A DNA stretch of 64,000 nucleotides. Origin: Rossellomorea pakistanensis. Its GTDB lineage: Bacteria > Bacillota > Bacilli > Bacillales > Bacillaceae_B. The translations under genes were made by a program, and so were the position numbers. The first letter of the stretch is position 1; the number at the start of each line of letters is the position of its first letter. Below, one piece after another: positions 55,531 through 63,615 of the stretch. The DNA lies in contig NZ_JAFBDZ010000001.1 in NCBI RefSeq assembly GCF_016908495.1, positions 558,001 through 622,000 on the forward strand, read 5' to 3'. The notes beneath the pieces were generated by a model. It was given only the letters and a program-made list of their open reading frames with translations. It was not told the origin of the DNA and ran no database searches.

Positions 55531-55860
55531 GTGGAGAGAGTAGTGGCTACAAAGGAAGCATTAGGTCTGATTGAAAAACTGAAAGAAAAGCACGGTCCAC
55601 TCCTTTTTCATCAGTCCGGGGGCTGCTGTGATGGCAGCTCTCCAATGTGTTTTCCAGAAAGTGACTTTATAATCGGAGACTCTGATGTTTTATTGGGTAA
55701 AATTGGAGAAGTTCCCTTTTATATGAATAAAAAGCAATATGAATATTGGAAACACACTCAATTAATCATTGATGTCGTAGAAGGTCGTGGCGGAATGTTC
55801 TCCTTAGAAGGCCCAGAAGGAGTCCGTTTCCTAACTCGATCTAAAATCCTCCCATCCTAA
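55531..55860 (+). CDS. DUF779-family protein paired with ALDH
   Basis: 109 aa. The DUF779 core is plain: VVATKEALGLIEKLKEKHGP, the cysteine motif SGGCCDGSSPMC, FYMNKKQYEYWKHTQLIIDV and GRGGMFSLEGPEGVRF. The clustered cysteines suggest metal binding or a redox role. It is encoded immediately after the aldehyde dehydrogenase, a genomic partnership seen widely, so it probably supports that enzyme. Start uncertain: GTG 55531 (family-like length) or GTG 55543 (better ribosome spacing). Confidence 0.88.
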   Translation: MERVVATKEALGLIEKLKEKHGPLLFHQSGGCCDGSSPMCFPESDFIIGDSDVLLGKIGEVPFYMNKKQYEYWKHTQLIIDVVEGRGGMFSLEGPEGVRFLTRSKILPS

Positions 55861-55875
55861 ATTGGAACGACCCTC

Positions 55876-55976
55876 AATCAATGCACAGCGTTAAAGCACT
55901 GCGGGACGGTTCTCGATCACATTAAAGCATCACCGTGATCGAGAACCGTCCCGCACTATGGTAAAGTGTTACAGTA
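55876..55976. repeat. Family B palindromic repeat, full copy B1
   Basis: GCGGGACGGTTCTCGATCAC (55901-55920) and its exact complement at 55935-55954 form a perfect 20-bp stem around TTAAAGCATCACC; flanks carry AGCGTTAAAG and GGTAAAGTGTTA. It lies between two convergent genes. Confidence 0.9.
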
Positions 55977-55979
55977 GTG

Positions 55980-57422
55980 TTATAGGTCAAGATTTTGGAG
56001 TGCCCTTTTTGCTTTTTCCCCTGTTATGTTATAGGATTGCCAGTGGTCTTTGTTCATTCTTATGTCTTCCTTTTTCCATTCTAATACTTGTTTTAATTCA
56101 GGAATATTAGGATTCTGTTTGTAGAGCTCAACAAGTCCAAGTGTCCCTGAGTAGGATAAGCCGCTTATATAATGAATATCGATTTTACCTGTTCGTTCAT
56201 ATCGATCAAGATTTTTCCCGACAATCCATCCATCAATATCCCAGACATTTAGAAAAGAAATATATAGTATGGCTGTGATGAAATAGAAATGAATTAATGA
56301 CAGACGGGTGATCCAAACTTTAATAAAGGTATACACTAAAATAATTGCCAAAAAGATCATAAACGAATGAGCTAGCACTCTTAAGATCGTATAGCCGTAT
56401 ACCTCTTCATATAATTGCATCCTGATAAAAGCTGAATATAAGATAATACCAGTCATAACTATTAAGAGCGATAACATTACCTGTACTAAACTTCTTAAAC
56501 CATCTCTATTTTGATATTTAATCACTGTAATTAAGATCGTCCAGTTAAGGATTGATACGGTAATTAATTCAAAGAAACCTCTTCTCGCGTATTGTGAAAA
56601 TGTCATTCCTGATACAAGTGAATCATTAAAAAGATATTGAAATTGTACAGCTGCAAACAAAACATATAAGCTATTTAATACTATAAGTACTGTAATAATG
56701 GTGATACTGTCCCATCGATTTTCTATTTTCGCTTCCACAGTTTTTGGAACAATACTGTAATTTAATAACGAACCAACAAACAGAAAAATACCTAACCCGA
56801 TCATTAAGACATATACCAAACGAAATGTATCCTCTATATCAATTTTCAACAAATAATTAGGGATTTCACCCAATAAACTTGCAAACTGGTGATCCGCTGA
56901 GACTAACAAAATTGTTGCTATCAGTATAATGGGTACTGAGATAAGGAGTCCATGAACAATTTTTTTAATTGTTTTGTGTTCATTGTTGTTTAATTTACTT
57001 TGTAGTTTATTACTTAAAACCTTCAACAGATCCCCAATATACTTAAATGGTATCAATAGGATTTGAACATAATAACCAATAAACTGTAATTTATACCACA
57101 CTACCTTCTTCGGCATTGTCATGATCATCAGGAAAAGGGCAACCATGATCGGTAAAATAAGAATGTTTAACACAAAGAAGATTGTGTTGGAATAGAGAAA
57201 ATAGCCTAATGAGATAGACCATATACAAATAAATAATAAAAACCCAATTTGTTTGTTATTTATAGAATGATTACGTATTCTCCAAAAGATAATCACAAAG
57301 AAGACAAAGAGGAAAATAGGGTGGGATACACCTGCTCTTCCATGAAGAAAACATAATTCTGCTACAACTCCTAATGCAATGCACAAGAATAAAAATAAGG
57401 CATCTGTTCTTGTAAATTTCAT
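55980..57422 (-). CDS. DUF4153/DUF4173-type polytopic membrane protein
   Basis: 480 aa with about twelve hydrophobic helices, including LLISVPIILIATILLVSADH and LLFICIWSISLGYFLYSNTI, ending in a soluble C-terminal tail (NPNIPELKQVLEWKKEDIRM). DUF4153-like proteins are of unknown function and often found beside PadR and HAAS genes. ATG follows AAAGGAG. Two overlapping palindromes just upstream suggest repression by the PadR protein encoded 700 bp away. Confidence 0.75.
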   Translation of the reverse strand: MKFTRTDALFLFLCIALGVVAELCFLHGRAGVSHPIFLFVFFVIIFWRIRNHSINNKQIGFLLFICIWSISLGYFLYSNTIFFVLNILILPIMVALFLMIMTMPKKVVWYKLQFIGYYVQILLIPFKYIGDLLKVLSNKLQSKLNNNEHKTIKKIVHGLLISVPIILIATILLVSADHQFASLLGEIPNYLLKIDIEDTFRLVYVLMIGLGIFLFVGSLLNYSIVPKTVEAKIENRWDSITIITVLIVLNSLYVLFAAVQFQYLFNDSLVSGMTFSQYARRGFFELITVSILNWTILITVIKYQNRDGLRSLVQVMLSLLIVMTGIILYSAFIRMQLYEEVYGYTILRVLAHSFMIFLAIILVYTFIKVWITRLSLIHFYFITAILYISFLNVWDIDGWIVGKNLDRYERTGKIDIHYISGLSYSGTLGLVELYKQNPNIPELKQVLEWKKEDIRMNKDHWQSYNITGEKAKRALQNLDL

Positions 57423-57438
57423 ATTAACATCTCCTTTT

Positions 57439-57477
57439 TATATAGATTATCTATATACATAGTAATTCTATGTATAT
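57439..57477. promoter_or_regulatory. Overlapping palindromes, likely PadR operators
   Basis: TATATAGattatCTATATA (57439-57457) and ATATACATAGtaattCTATGTATAT (57453-57477, a perfect 10-bp stem) sit directly upstream of the DUF4153 gene. Both share CTATA/TATAG with the dyad before padR. Confidence 0.55.
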
Positions 57478-57506
57478 ATTCAAAAAAAGAGTAAAGGTGG
57501 ATATCC

Positions 57507-58148
57507 CTAAATCGAAACTCTTTTTCCCCACCTAAACCCTATCCAGCTAATCGGATAAAGAAAAACAGTAAACACGATACAAGTCACAATAAAGGATGGG
57601 TTTAATAAAGGATTAAACCACGTATGCGGGATGATTTCAAAAACGATTAGATTCATTAGAAGCAAGTTTGGAACGATTGCTAATAAAAAAGTTCTTTTTA
57701 ATAAACTTCTACCTGAATGTCCGAATTCTTTTCCAATTTCATACCCAAGCAACCCCCAAAATAATAGATAAAGAACGATAATAAGGAATGGAAGGGAAGT
57801 TAAAGATGTCCACATAGATTGAAGCCAACTCCAATGATAGTGGTGATAAGTAAAAGTCAGCAAACTACCAGCAGCAAAAAAGCATAGATTCGTTATTAGA
57901 AATGTCCATTGTGTCTTTCGTGGAGTGACCGTTATCTCATGGTTCCATGCTTCCGCAATTTCCTCTGGTGTACCAAGGCGTTCTAGAATTACCTCTTGAT
58001 CTTGCTTACTGGAATCTTTTATTAATGATAGTTCTGTAATGAGTTCATTTAAATGATCCTCATATTCATTTATAATTTTTCTCTTATCAGGATGTTGCTC
58101 TAGCAAAGCTTCAAGCCTTTGTAAAAATTTCTTTTTAAACGGAGTCAT
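57507..58148 (-). CDS. HAAS/DUF1700-type membrane protein
   Basis: 213 aa. A cytoplasmic helical N-terminus ([30 protein letters not shown], then [19 protein letters not shown]), the HAAS signature, is followed by about four membrane helices ([19 protein letters not shown]-type). Such proteins are typically encoded right after a PadR regulator and relay its output to membrane proteins; here the start overlaps padR by 14 bp. Function is unknown. Confidence 0.85.
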   Translation of the reverse strand: MTPFKKKFLQRLEALLEQHPDKRKIINEYEDHLNELITELSLIKDSSKQDQEVILERLGTPEEIAEAWNHEITVTPRKTQWTFLITNLCFFAAGSLLTFTYHHYHWSWLQSMWTSLTSLPFLIIVLYLLFWGLLGYEIGKEFGHSGRSLLKRTFLLAIVPNLLLMNLIVFEIIPHTWFNPLLNPSFIVTCIVFTVFLYPISWIGFRWGKRVSI

Positions 58149-58482
58149 GGCCTGTTTTCCCCATCATTTTGTTCATTACTTGGACGAATTTTTTCCATTC
58201 CTTCGTTTTCTCGCCTAGCATGTTCTTTCCTTCTTCAGTAATACGATAATATTTTCTAGCAGGTCCTTTCTCTTGCTCTTTCCAATAGAACTCAATATAG
58301 CCTTGTTTATCAAGCTTATGTAGTGCAGGATAAAGCGTTCCTTCTTTTACATGAAAATGGTGATCACTCCTTTTTTCCATTTCCTTTACAAGTTCGTACC
58401 CGTACATGTCTTTCTCATCTAATAATTGCAGGAGAAGTAGAGAAGTACTGCCTTTTACTAATTCACGATTAAACAATTCCAT
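58135..58482 (-). CDS. PadR-family transcriptional regulator
   Basis: 115 aa winged helix of the short PadR-s2 type: [24 protein letters not shown], the wing region [22 protein letters not shown], and [14 protein letters not shown] with a C-terminal dimerisation helix. PadR proteins usually repress adjacent membrane or detoxification genes until a ligand binds. ATG at 58482 was chosen; GTG at 58485 is possible. It overlaps the HAAS gene, and a dyad lies about 20 bp upstream. Confidence 0.92.
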   Translation of the reverse strand: MELFNRELVKGSTSLLLLQLLDEKDMYGYELVKEMEKRSDHHFHVKEGTLYPALHKLDKQGYIEFYWKEQEKGPARKYYRITEEGKNMLGEKTKEWKKFVQVMNKMMGKTGHDSV

Positions 58483-58503
58483 CACCTACCTAGAATTATG
58501 AGG

Positions 58504-58521
58504 TATCTATAATATAGAATA
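58504..58521. promoter_or_regulatory. Dyad upstream of padR
   Basis: TATCTATAATATAGAATA, a near-perfect palindrome around TCTATAATATAGA, resembles the palindromes before the DUF4153 gene. Likely autoregulatory site. Confidence 0.45.
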
Positions 58522-58548
58522 CAAACATCAGAATAAAATGTAAAGAAA

Positions 58549-58575
58549 AAACCTCTTCTAACGAAGAGATTTTTT
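58549..58575 (-). terminator. Terminator of the sigma-clpP operon
   Basis: CTCTTC and GAAGAG stem with TAAC loop, then GGTTTTTTC on the minus strand. Confidence 0.85.
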
Positions 58576-58590
58576 ATGGACATGCATAAG

Positions 58591-59172
58591 TCATTTGACA
58601 ATGTGGTCAATGATCCCATATTCTAAGGCTTCTTCTGCACTCATGTAAAAGTCACGATCAGAATCACGTGCAACTTTTTCAATCGGCTGCCCCGTTTTTT
58701 CCGAAATGAGACAATTGAGGTGCTCTTTTAATTTTAAAATTCGCCTTGCTGAGATCTCTATTTCCGTTGCTTGGCCTCTCGCTCCACCTAAAGGTTGATG
58801 AATCATAATCTCACTATTCGGCAAAGCATAGCGTTTCCCTTTTGTCCCTGCTAATAATAGCATGGCTCCAAAAGAAGCTGCCATACCCGTACATATTGTT
58901 TTGACATCAGGTTTAATATACTGCATCGTATCGTAAATAGCAAAACCTGCAGTAACCGAACCTCCTGGGCTATTAATGTAAATAGAAATTTCTCTTTCAC
59001 TATCTTCAGCTGTAAGAAATAATAGTTGAGCAACAACACTATTGGCAATATGATCATTTATTTCATCACCAATCATGATAATCCGATCCTTCAATAATCT
59101 AGAATAAATATCATAGGATCTTTCACCATGCTTTGTATTTTCGATAACATATGGAATTGGAATTGCCGCCAT
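58591..59172 (-). CDS. clpP: ClpP-type proteolytic subunit (second paralogue)
   Basis: 193 aa serine peptidase of the ClpP family. Catalytic triad S100 (GMAASFGA), H125 ([10 protein letters not shown]) and D174 (DSDRDF), with INSPGG and the N-terminal [20 protein letters not shown]. It differs from the housekeeping ClpP of Bacillus at the entrance and near the nucleophile (AASFGAML rather than AASMGAFL), so it is probably a second ClpP that may form homo- or mixed rings. It follows a sigma factor by 20 bp and shares its terminator. The genome's main clpP is not in this window. Confidence 0.92.
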   Translation of the reverse strand: MAAIPIPYVIENTKHGERSYDIYSRLLKDRIIMIGDEINDHIANSVVAQLLFLTAEDSEREISIYINSPGGSVTAGFAIYDTMQYIKPDVKTICTGMAASFGAMLLLAGTKGKRYALPNSEIMIHQPLGGARGQATEIEISARRILKLKEHLNCLISEKTGQPIEKVARDSDRDFYMSAEEALEYGIIDHIVK

Positions 59173-59192
59173 TTTTACTTAACCTCCCTTTT

Positions 59193-59858
59193 CTATGCTG
59201 CAAGGTAAGTTTCGGTTCTTCTACTGTTCCATCTACTCTTAGTTGACGATGGTTCTTTTAGAAGACCGACAACTGCATAATGTTTTTGGAAATATTCAAT
59301 CATAATTATTGGGTTTTCATTACAAATGGATGTAATTACTCTCGAAATAAACTCACTTTCTTGTTCAACTTCTTGTTCTTCCCAATTAACTTTTTGTAAT
59401 TTCGTTCTAACTCTAAAAGTAATCGCCCGTACGGCACCTTCAGTTATTTGCAAAATTTCAGCAATATCTTTCGCTGAATATTGAAAAACATCTTTAAGAA
59501 TAAACGCTGTAAATTGTTGTACATTTAAATGTTCAAATAGCTTTCTCACTACAGCTTCTACCTCTGCCGATAGCGATGGCTCTTCTACCTCCACAGGAAT
59601 CTCTACTTCACTACATTCTTTTGATGTCTTTCTTAATTGGTCTACCCAATAATTATGAGCGACCCTATATAGCAATGATAAGCACATCTCATCTTTTGGA
59701 CCATATTTATTCAGGACTCTTGAGACCGTTTCTTGTGCTAAATCATCACTTTCCCATTGATTTCGAGTAATCGAGCGGCAATATTTTTTGAGTTTATCAA
59801 AATTCTTGACAATAAAATCTTCATGTGAGGGTTTCTTTTTACCAGGCCTGGTTTTCAA
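59193..59858 (-). CDS. ECF-like sigma-70 family factor with C-terminal extension
   Basis: 221 aa from TTG at 59858, eight bases after AAAGGAG; the frame is open further but without good spacing. Region 2: FIVKNFDKLKKYCRSITRNQWESDDLAQETVSRVL and SLLYRVAHNYWVDQLRK. Region 4: HLNVQQFTAFILKDVFQYSAKDIAEILQITEGAVRAITFRVRTKLQ. About 60 residues follow region 4 and are not typical of short ECF factors. No anti-sigma gene lies beside it; instead a ClpP follows, suggesting control by regulated proteolysis. An ECF-type promoter precedes it. Confidence 0.85.
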   Translation of the reverse strand: MKTRPGKKKPSHEDFIVKNFDKLKKYCRSITRNQWESDDLAQETVSRVLNKYGPKDEMCLSLLYRVAHNYWVDQLRKTSKECSEVEIPVEVEEPSLSAEVEAVVRKLFEHLNVQQFTAFILKDVFQYSAKDIAEILQITEGAVRAITFRVRTKLQKVNWEEQEVEQESEFISRVITSICNENPIIMIEYFQKHYAVVGLLKEPSSTKSRWNSRRTETYLAA

Positions 59859-59889
59859 AGCACTCACTCCTTTCAACCTCTATATTAAA

Positions 59890-59915
59890 AACGTATAAAA
59901 AACGAAAAACGTTAC
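59890..59915 (-). promoter_or_regulatory. ECF-type autoregulatory promoter candidate
   Basis: Minus strand CCGTAAC (-35, AAC type, at 59917-59911) with a 17-bp T-rich spacer and CGTT (-10, 59893-59890). This is the layout of extracytoplasmic sigma promoters, directly upstream of the sigma gene. Confidence 0.5.
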
Positions 59916-60065
59916 GGTATTTTCAAAAAATTTTTATATGATTATTATACCTAATTCCAGGAAAAAATCGGGAATCGATTTGCTTGATATCTTTTCATTG
60001 AGCAATCCATTTAATGGTGTTAAAATCTGATCATATTTATATTTTGTATTTAAGGAGCTGTTAGA

Positions 60066-60593
60066 ATGAGTGAGCGTCTTGAAATGGCAACATTTGCTGG
60101 AGGCTGTTTTTGGTGTATGGTTCAACCATTTGATGAAATTCCCGGTATTGAAAACATTGTTTCAGGCTATTCAGGTGGCCACATTATTAATCCAACCTAT
60201 GAGGATGTAAAATCTGGCCAAAGTGGACATTATGAAGTGGTTCAAATTACGTATAACCCTTCGAAGTTCCCTTATGAACAGCTTTTAGAGTTGTATTGGC
60301 CACAAATTGATCCAACAGATGACGGTGGTCAATTTCAGGATCGGGGTGATTCGTACCGCACTGCGATCTTTTATCATAATAATCACCAAAAAGAGTTAGC
60401 GGAAAAAACAAAAGCAGCTATTGCAGATAGCGGCCGATTTCATAAGCCTATCGTAACTAAAATCCTTCCAGCTAAACCATTTTATCCAGCTGAAGAATAT
60501 CATCAAGATTTTTATAAAAAAAGTCCAAAAGAATATAAGGAAGATCGGAAAAAATCCGGTCGTGATGAGTTTATTAATAAAAAATGGAGATAA
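60066..60593 (+). CDS. msrA: Peptide methionine sulfoxide reductase A
   Basis: 175 aa repair enzyme reducing methionine-S-sulfoxide. The catalytic GGCFWC motif (C14, C17) lies near the N-terminus, followed by GYSGGHIINPTYEDVKSGQSGHYEVVQI and the EEYHQDFYKK segment. The MsrB domain is not fused, and no msrB lies next to it. ATG after AAGGAG. It faces away from the sigma-clpP operon. Confidence 0.95.
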   Translation: MSERLEMATFAGGCFWCMVQPFDEIPGIENIVSGYSGGHIINPTYEDVKSGQSGHYEVVQITYNPSKFPYEQLLELYWPQIDPTDDGGQFQDRGDSYRTAIFYHNNHQKELAEKTKAAIADSGRFHKPIVTKILPAKPFYPAEEYHQDFYKKSPKEYKEDRKKSGRDEFINKKWR

Positions 60594-60978
60594 GACTTCG
60601 GATTGAGGGTGATCTGAAAACCTATAGGAGCACATTTCTCTTAGTTTATTCTAATCTTTGGAGGTTAGTTCGATAGACCGAAGGAGTTCATGGTTGTTCT
60701 GGGATATTTTCTAGATCACTTTCTTGGTTTTTGATCTTTATTATTAAGTTTTTGAGTGTTTGAGCCTCCCTCCCTTTATAAAAGGTTTTGTAAATTAACC
60801 AGTTTCATCAATTAACCCTCTTCTCCTCTCAAAGGCTTACAATTTACCCTTTCATAAATTTATTGCTGTCATAGTAGTAAAAAATATTAGATACGTGTTA
60901 AATAGCAAATGTTTTTACATGTTAAATAATTAGGGAGGAACACTAAAAAAGCGAAAACTATAGAAGGAGTGATTTTAA
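60594..60978. other. Intergenic region, no gene seen
   Basis: 385 bp between msrA and the 63-aa ORF. A 14-codon ORF near 60691 has a fair ribosome site but no other support. No strong hairpin and no family A or B copy. Confidence 0.5.
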
Positions 60979-61170
60979 TTGGAAAAATCAGAGAACAAAA
61001 AGAACGAAATTGCTGATAATGAACAAATTATAGGTTTTGCAGGAAATGGAGCGTACTTAAACTTTGATGATCCATATCCAGGAGACTCAGTAAACGAGCA
61101 CAAACAACTCGAAATCGCCAACGAAGTGATTGGAAAAGAGGAAGTCAAACAACAGAACGAAAACCTTTAA
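60979..61170 (+). CDS. Small acidic protein, 63 aa, unknown
   Basis: TTG start with AGAAGGAGTG eight bases upstream. The product is hydrophilic and acidic, with a central aromatic segment (IIGFAGNGAYLNFDDPYPGDSV) and a charged helical tail (VIGKEEVKQQNENL). No membrane segment. The good ribosome site supports translation. I do not recognise a family. A perfect 50-bp palindrome (family B) follows about 45 bp later. Confidence 0.6.
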   Translation: MEKSENKKNEIADNEQIIGFAGNGAYLNFDDPYPGDSVNEHKQLEIANEVIGKEEVKQQNENL

Positions 61171-61189
61171 ATTAAGACGCTTCAAACTT

Positions 61190-61296
61190 CAAACTCTTTA
61201 ACACGTTACCATACTCAGGGACGGTTCTCGAATACAGTAACGCGTTACTGTATTCGAGAACCGTCCCGCTTTGCTTTAACGTGTTAATGTGCAATG
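61190..61296. repeat. Family B palindromic repeat, full copy B2
   Basis: 61218-61267 is a perfect 50-bp palindrome with no loop: arms start GGGACGGTTCTCGAATACAG and meet at AACGCGTT. Outer flanks TTAACACGTTA and TTAACGTGTTAA also mirror each other. The right flank supplies the stop codon of the adjacent minus-strand gene. Confidence 0.92.
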
Positions 61297-61674
61297 GTCT
61301 TTCATTTCTGTTATGAATTCTTGAATGCTGCCAGTAAATCGTTTTACTCCGTCTATATAGTAAAAAGTAGTGGTGAGTTCTGGATGGAAATCTGCCCCGT
61401 CTCTACTATAGATCCAAATTTGCTTAACTAATGAAAGTGCTATTCCAAGTTCAATATGGCTTCCTTTCCCACCTGGCAAGAACAATATAAACACATCGCT
61501 TTCCATTATCGCCTTCTTTTCCGCTTCCCCAATCTTTTTTAAGTTTTTCTCATTTGTAGCTCGGTCATTTTTAGTCCAATCATATAATTGTTCATGTCCA
61601 TCTCTTTCTAAACTTTGTGCTAACTCATTCACATAATGTTTGTTGCTGAAACTTGAAGCAATATAAAAATTCAT
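61276..61674 (-). CDS. Nucleoside 2-deoxyribosyltransferase-like protein
   Basis: 132 aa Rossmann-like protein of the 2-deoxyribosyltransferase family: FYIASSFSNKHYVNELAQ at the start, the catalytic-region helix EKKAIMESDVFILFLPGGKGSHIELGIAL (Asp and Glu), and a C-terminal strand-helix. Relatives swap bases on deoxyribose or hydrolyse deoxynucleotides; exact activity unknown. The last residues (TLTR) and TAA are read from the flank of a family B repeat, so the C-terminus may have been trimmed or extended by that element. ATG after AAAGGAAA. Confidence 0.75.
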   Translation of the reverse strand: MNFYIASSFSNKHYVNELAQSLERDGHEQLYDWTKNDRATNEKNLKKIGEAEKKAIMESDVFILFLPGGKGSHIELGIALSLVKQIWIYSRDGADFHPELTTTFYYIDGVKRFTGSIQEFITEMKDHCTLTR

Positions 61675-61770
61675 GATAATTTCCTTTCAAACTTGATTTG
61701 TATACAAAGAATTAGATGACATTTAAATAAAAACGAATAGACTTAAGGGTTTTGTATAACTTAATAAAAA

Positions 61771-61833
61771 GGAAGTCGAGTCACTTAAACACAACATTGT
61801 ACCTTCACCAGAGATAAATTGTGACTGGCTTCC
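61771..61833. terminator. Long hairpin terminator after GNAT gene
   Basis: GGAAGTCGAGTCAC and GTGACTGGCTTCC pair with a 36-nt loop; on the minus strand CCTTTTTATT follows. Confidence 0.65.
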
Positions 61834-61845
61834 TTTGCAAATTCC

Positions 61846-62379
61846 CTAAAGTTGTATTTCATATTTACTATGTTGACAACCATAATGAACTGCGACATCT
61901 TTCAATTTATACTTACTTTGATAAAAGGTGTTTAATCCTTTGTTACTATGTAGACAATCAAATCTTAAGAGGCTCGAACCATTCTCTTTCGCGTAATTCT
62001 CTGACCATTGTAATATCTTTTCACCGATTCCACTGCCTTTATAATCACGATGAGTAACCAATCGATGAAGGTACATAACATCGTCTTGCTCACTTTCATG
62101 ACCCCAAATCCCTATATCCCATTCATTTGGCTTATTTTCAAGTGTAACGGATGCAACGGCTCTATCGTCGATATAAAAAATATAAGTATTCCCATTCTTT
62201 ATACTATCCATTATTTCATTTAGATTCCCCTCAAGATCTTCTATGTAATAATCCCACTGTCTTAAATCTTTTCCTTTTAACCATATGGCGGCTTTAACAA
62301 GTAACGATGTAACTAAGTTTATATCATCTAAAGCGGCTTTTCTCACTTCTAAATTTGATAATATAGGATTACTTTTCAC
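61846..62379 (-). CDS. GNAT-family N-acetyltransferase
   Basis: 177 aa acetyl-CoA-dependent acyltransferase. N-terminal VRKAALDDINLVTSLLVKAA, central strand IFYIDDRAVASVTLE, and motif A with the acetyl-CoA loop LVTHRDYKGSGIGEKIL, then FDCLHSNKGLNTFYQSKYKL. Acceptor substrate unknown. Start GTG at 62379, eight bases after AAGGAGG. It appears monocistronic. Confidence 0.87.
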   Translation of the reverse strand: MKSNPILSNLEVRKAALDDINLVTSLLVKAAIWLKGKDLRQWDYYIEDLEGNLNEIMDSIKNGNTYIFYIDDRAVASVTLENKPNEWDIGIWGHESEQDDVMYLHRLVTHRDYKGSGIGEKILQWSENYAKENGSSLLRFDCLHSNKGLNTFYQSKYKLKDVAVHYGCQHSKYEIQL

Positions 62380-62515
62380 TTAACATTCCTCCTTCTTTAA
62401 TAACTTCAGCAAAAGAAAGGAGAATCCTTCATCAATACATAAATAATAAGTTCGAAACCACAAATCATCCAGATATTAGACTTGTCTTTTGATAAGGAGA
62501 TTTGAACCTTAAGAA

Positions 62516-63391
62516 TCATCTTTTTTCTTCATTTTCACCATTTAAATAGGTCCATCCATCTTTCTGATAAATGACTCTTTCCTTCATAAGTTTTCCTAAT
62601 GCTCTTTTAAACGATGCTTTACTCATTTGAAATCGATCTTTTATTTCTTCAGGTAAGCTTTTATCACTAAATGGCATTGAACCCTTTCTTTGGTGTAGGT
62701 AAGCAAGAATCGTTTCTGAGTCATCGTCCATTTTATCTTGCTTTAATGGTAGAAAAGAAACATTTAAACTACCGTCCTCTTTAACATCAATGACTCTTCC
62801 AGTTACCAGTTCACCAAGTCTTGGTTCAGATTTACGTTGACTTTCATGAATAAAACAACGATAACCTTGTTCTGATAATACATATGTACCAACCTTTAAC
62901 AATCGATAAACCCTGCCGGAAATCGTTGCTTTCATCATCTCCTTAGAAGCTTTTCTAGCAATTTGACCAATAATATTCTCAGTTGCTAGACGACCGTATA
63001 ATCGTTCGTTTTTATCCGTTTTTAATGATATATAGAGTTGATCGCCTACTGCTGGCCATAATGATTCGAAAATAGGTAGGTCATCAGCTGAAATTAATAT
63101 ATCCTTCGTTAATCCTATTGAAACGAACACACCTAAATCAGGTGCCACATCCACAACCTCTGCCCAGCTATATGAACCAATTTGGACCTTAGGAATTCGC
63201 ATTGTTGCAGCAAGTCGAACTTCTTTATCGTGAAATAAAAAAACTTTTACATTATCGCCCACTTCAATATCATCTGTTATCTCAGATTGATGAAGCAGCA
63301 CATCCTCATCATTATTAGTTAAAAAATATCCAAAAGGAACTTCTCGATCTACCATTAAAGTTTCGACTGTTCCGACCTGTAGTCTTGGCAT
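62516..63391 (-). CDS. cvfB: CvfB-type S1 RNA-binding protein (YitL)
   Basis: 291 aa. Tandem S1-like OB folds (VGTVETLMVDREVPFGYFLTN, then GSYSWAEVVDVAPDLGVFVSIGLTKDILIS and LGELVTGRVIDVKEDGSLNVSFL) followed by a winged helix (MPFSDKSLPEEIKDRFQMSKASFKRALGKLMKE). This is the CvfB architecture; in Staphylococcus it affects virulence gene expression by RNA binding. ATG after AAGGAGG. Monocistronic. Confidence 0.92.
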   Translation of the reverse strand: MPRLQVGTVETLMVDREVPFGYFLTNNDEDVLLHQSEITDDIEVGDNVKVFLFHDKEVRLAATMRIPKVQIGSYSWAEVVDVAPDLGVFVSIGLTKDILISADDLPIFESLWPAVGDQLYISLKTDKNERLYGRLATENIIGQIARKASKEMMKATISGRVYRLLKVGTYVLSEQGYRCFIHESQRKSEPRLGELVTGRVIDVKEDGSLNVSFLPLKQDKMDDDSETILAYLHQRKGSMPFSDKSLPEEIKDRFQMSKASFKRALGKLMKERVIYQKDGWTYLNGENEEKR

Positions 63392-63566
63392 ATTCCAATA
63401 TCCTCCTTAAAATTCTCGTTTCTTACTATCATATCCTGTTCACCATAAATTAAAGCATTTTAAATCTATCATTTTTTCATGAAATAATATAGACCTTAAT
63501 GATATTTCTAAATAATAATCTATCCTAATTTATTTACATACCTAAAATTTATACGCTCAAAACTTG

Positions 63567-63608
63567 AAAATAGGTCAGGGACCATATCAATGGATCCTGA
63601 CCTATTTT
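63567..63608. terminator. Hairpin terminator after MFS gene
   Basis: AAAATAGGTCAGG and CCTGACCTATTTT pair perfectly around a 16-nt loop, just downstream of the minus-strand transporter. Confidence 0.8.
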
Positions 63609-63615
63609 GAACAAT

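Noticed and set aside
60691-60740. 14-codon ORF with a fair ribosome site, possible leader peptide
   Set aside because: No attenuator hairpin follows and the next gene is 240 bp away.
55860-61300. Family B palindromes as simple Rho-independent terminators
   Set aside because: They lack T runs, are much longer than needed, share specific sequence between copies, and one copy is single-armed; a repeat element fits better, though termination may be a by-product.
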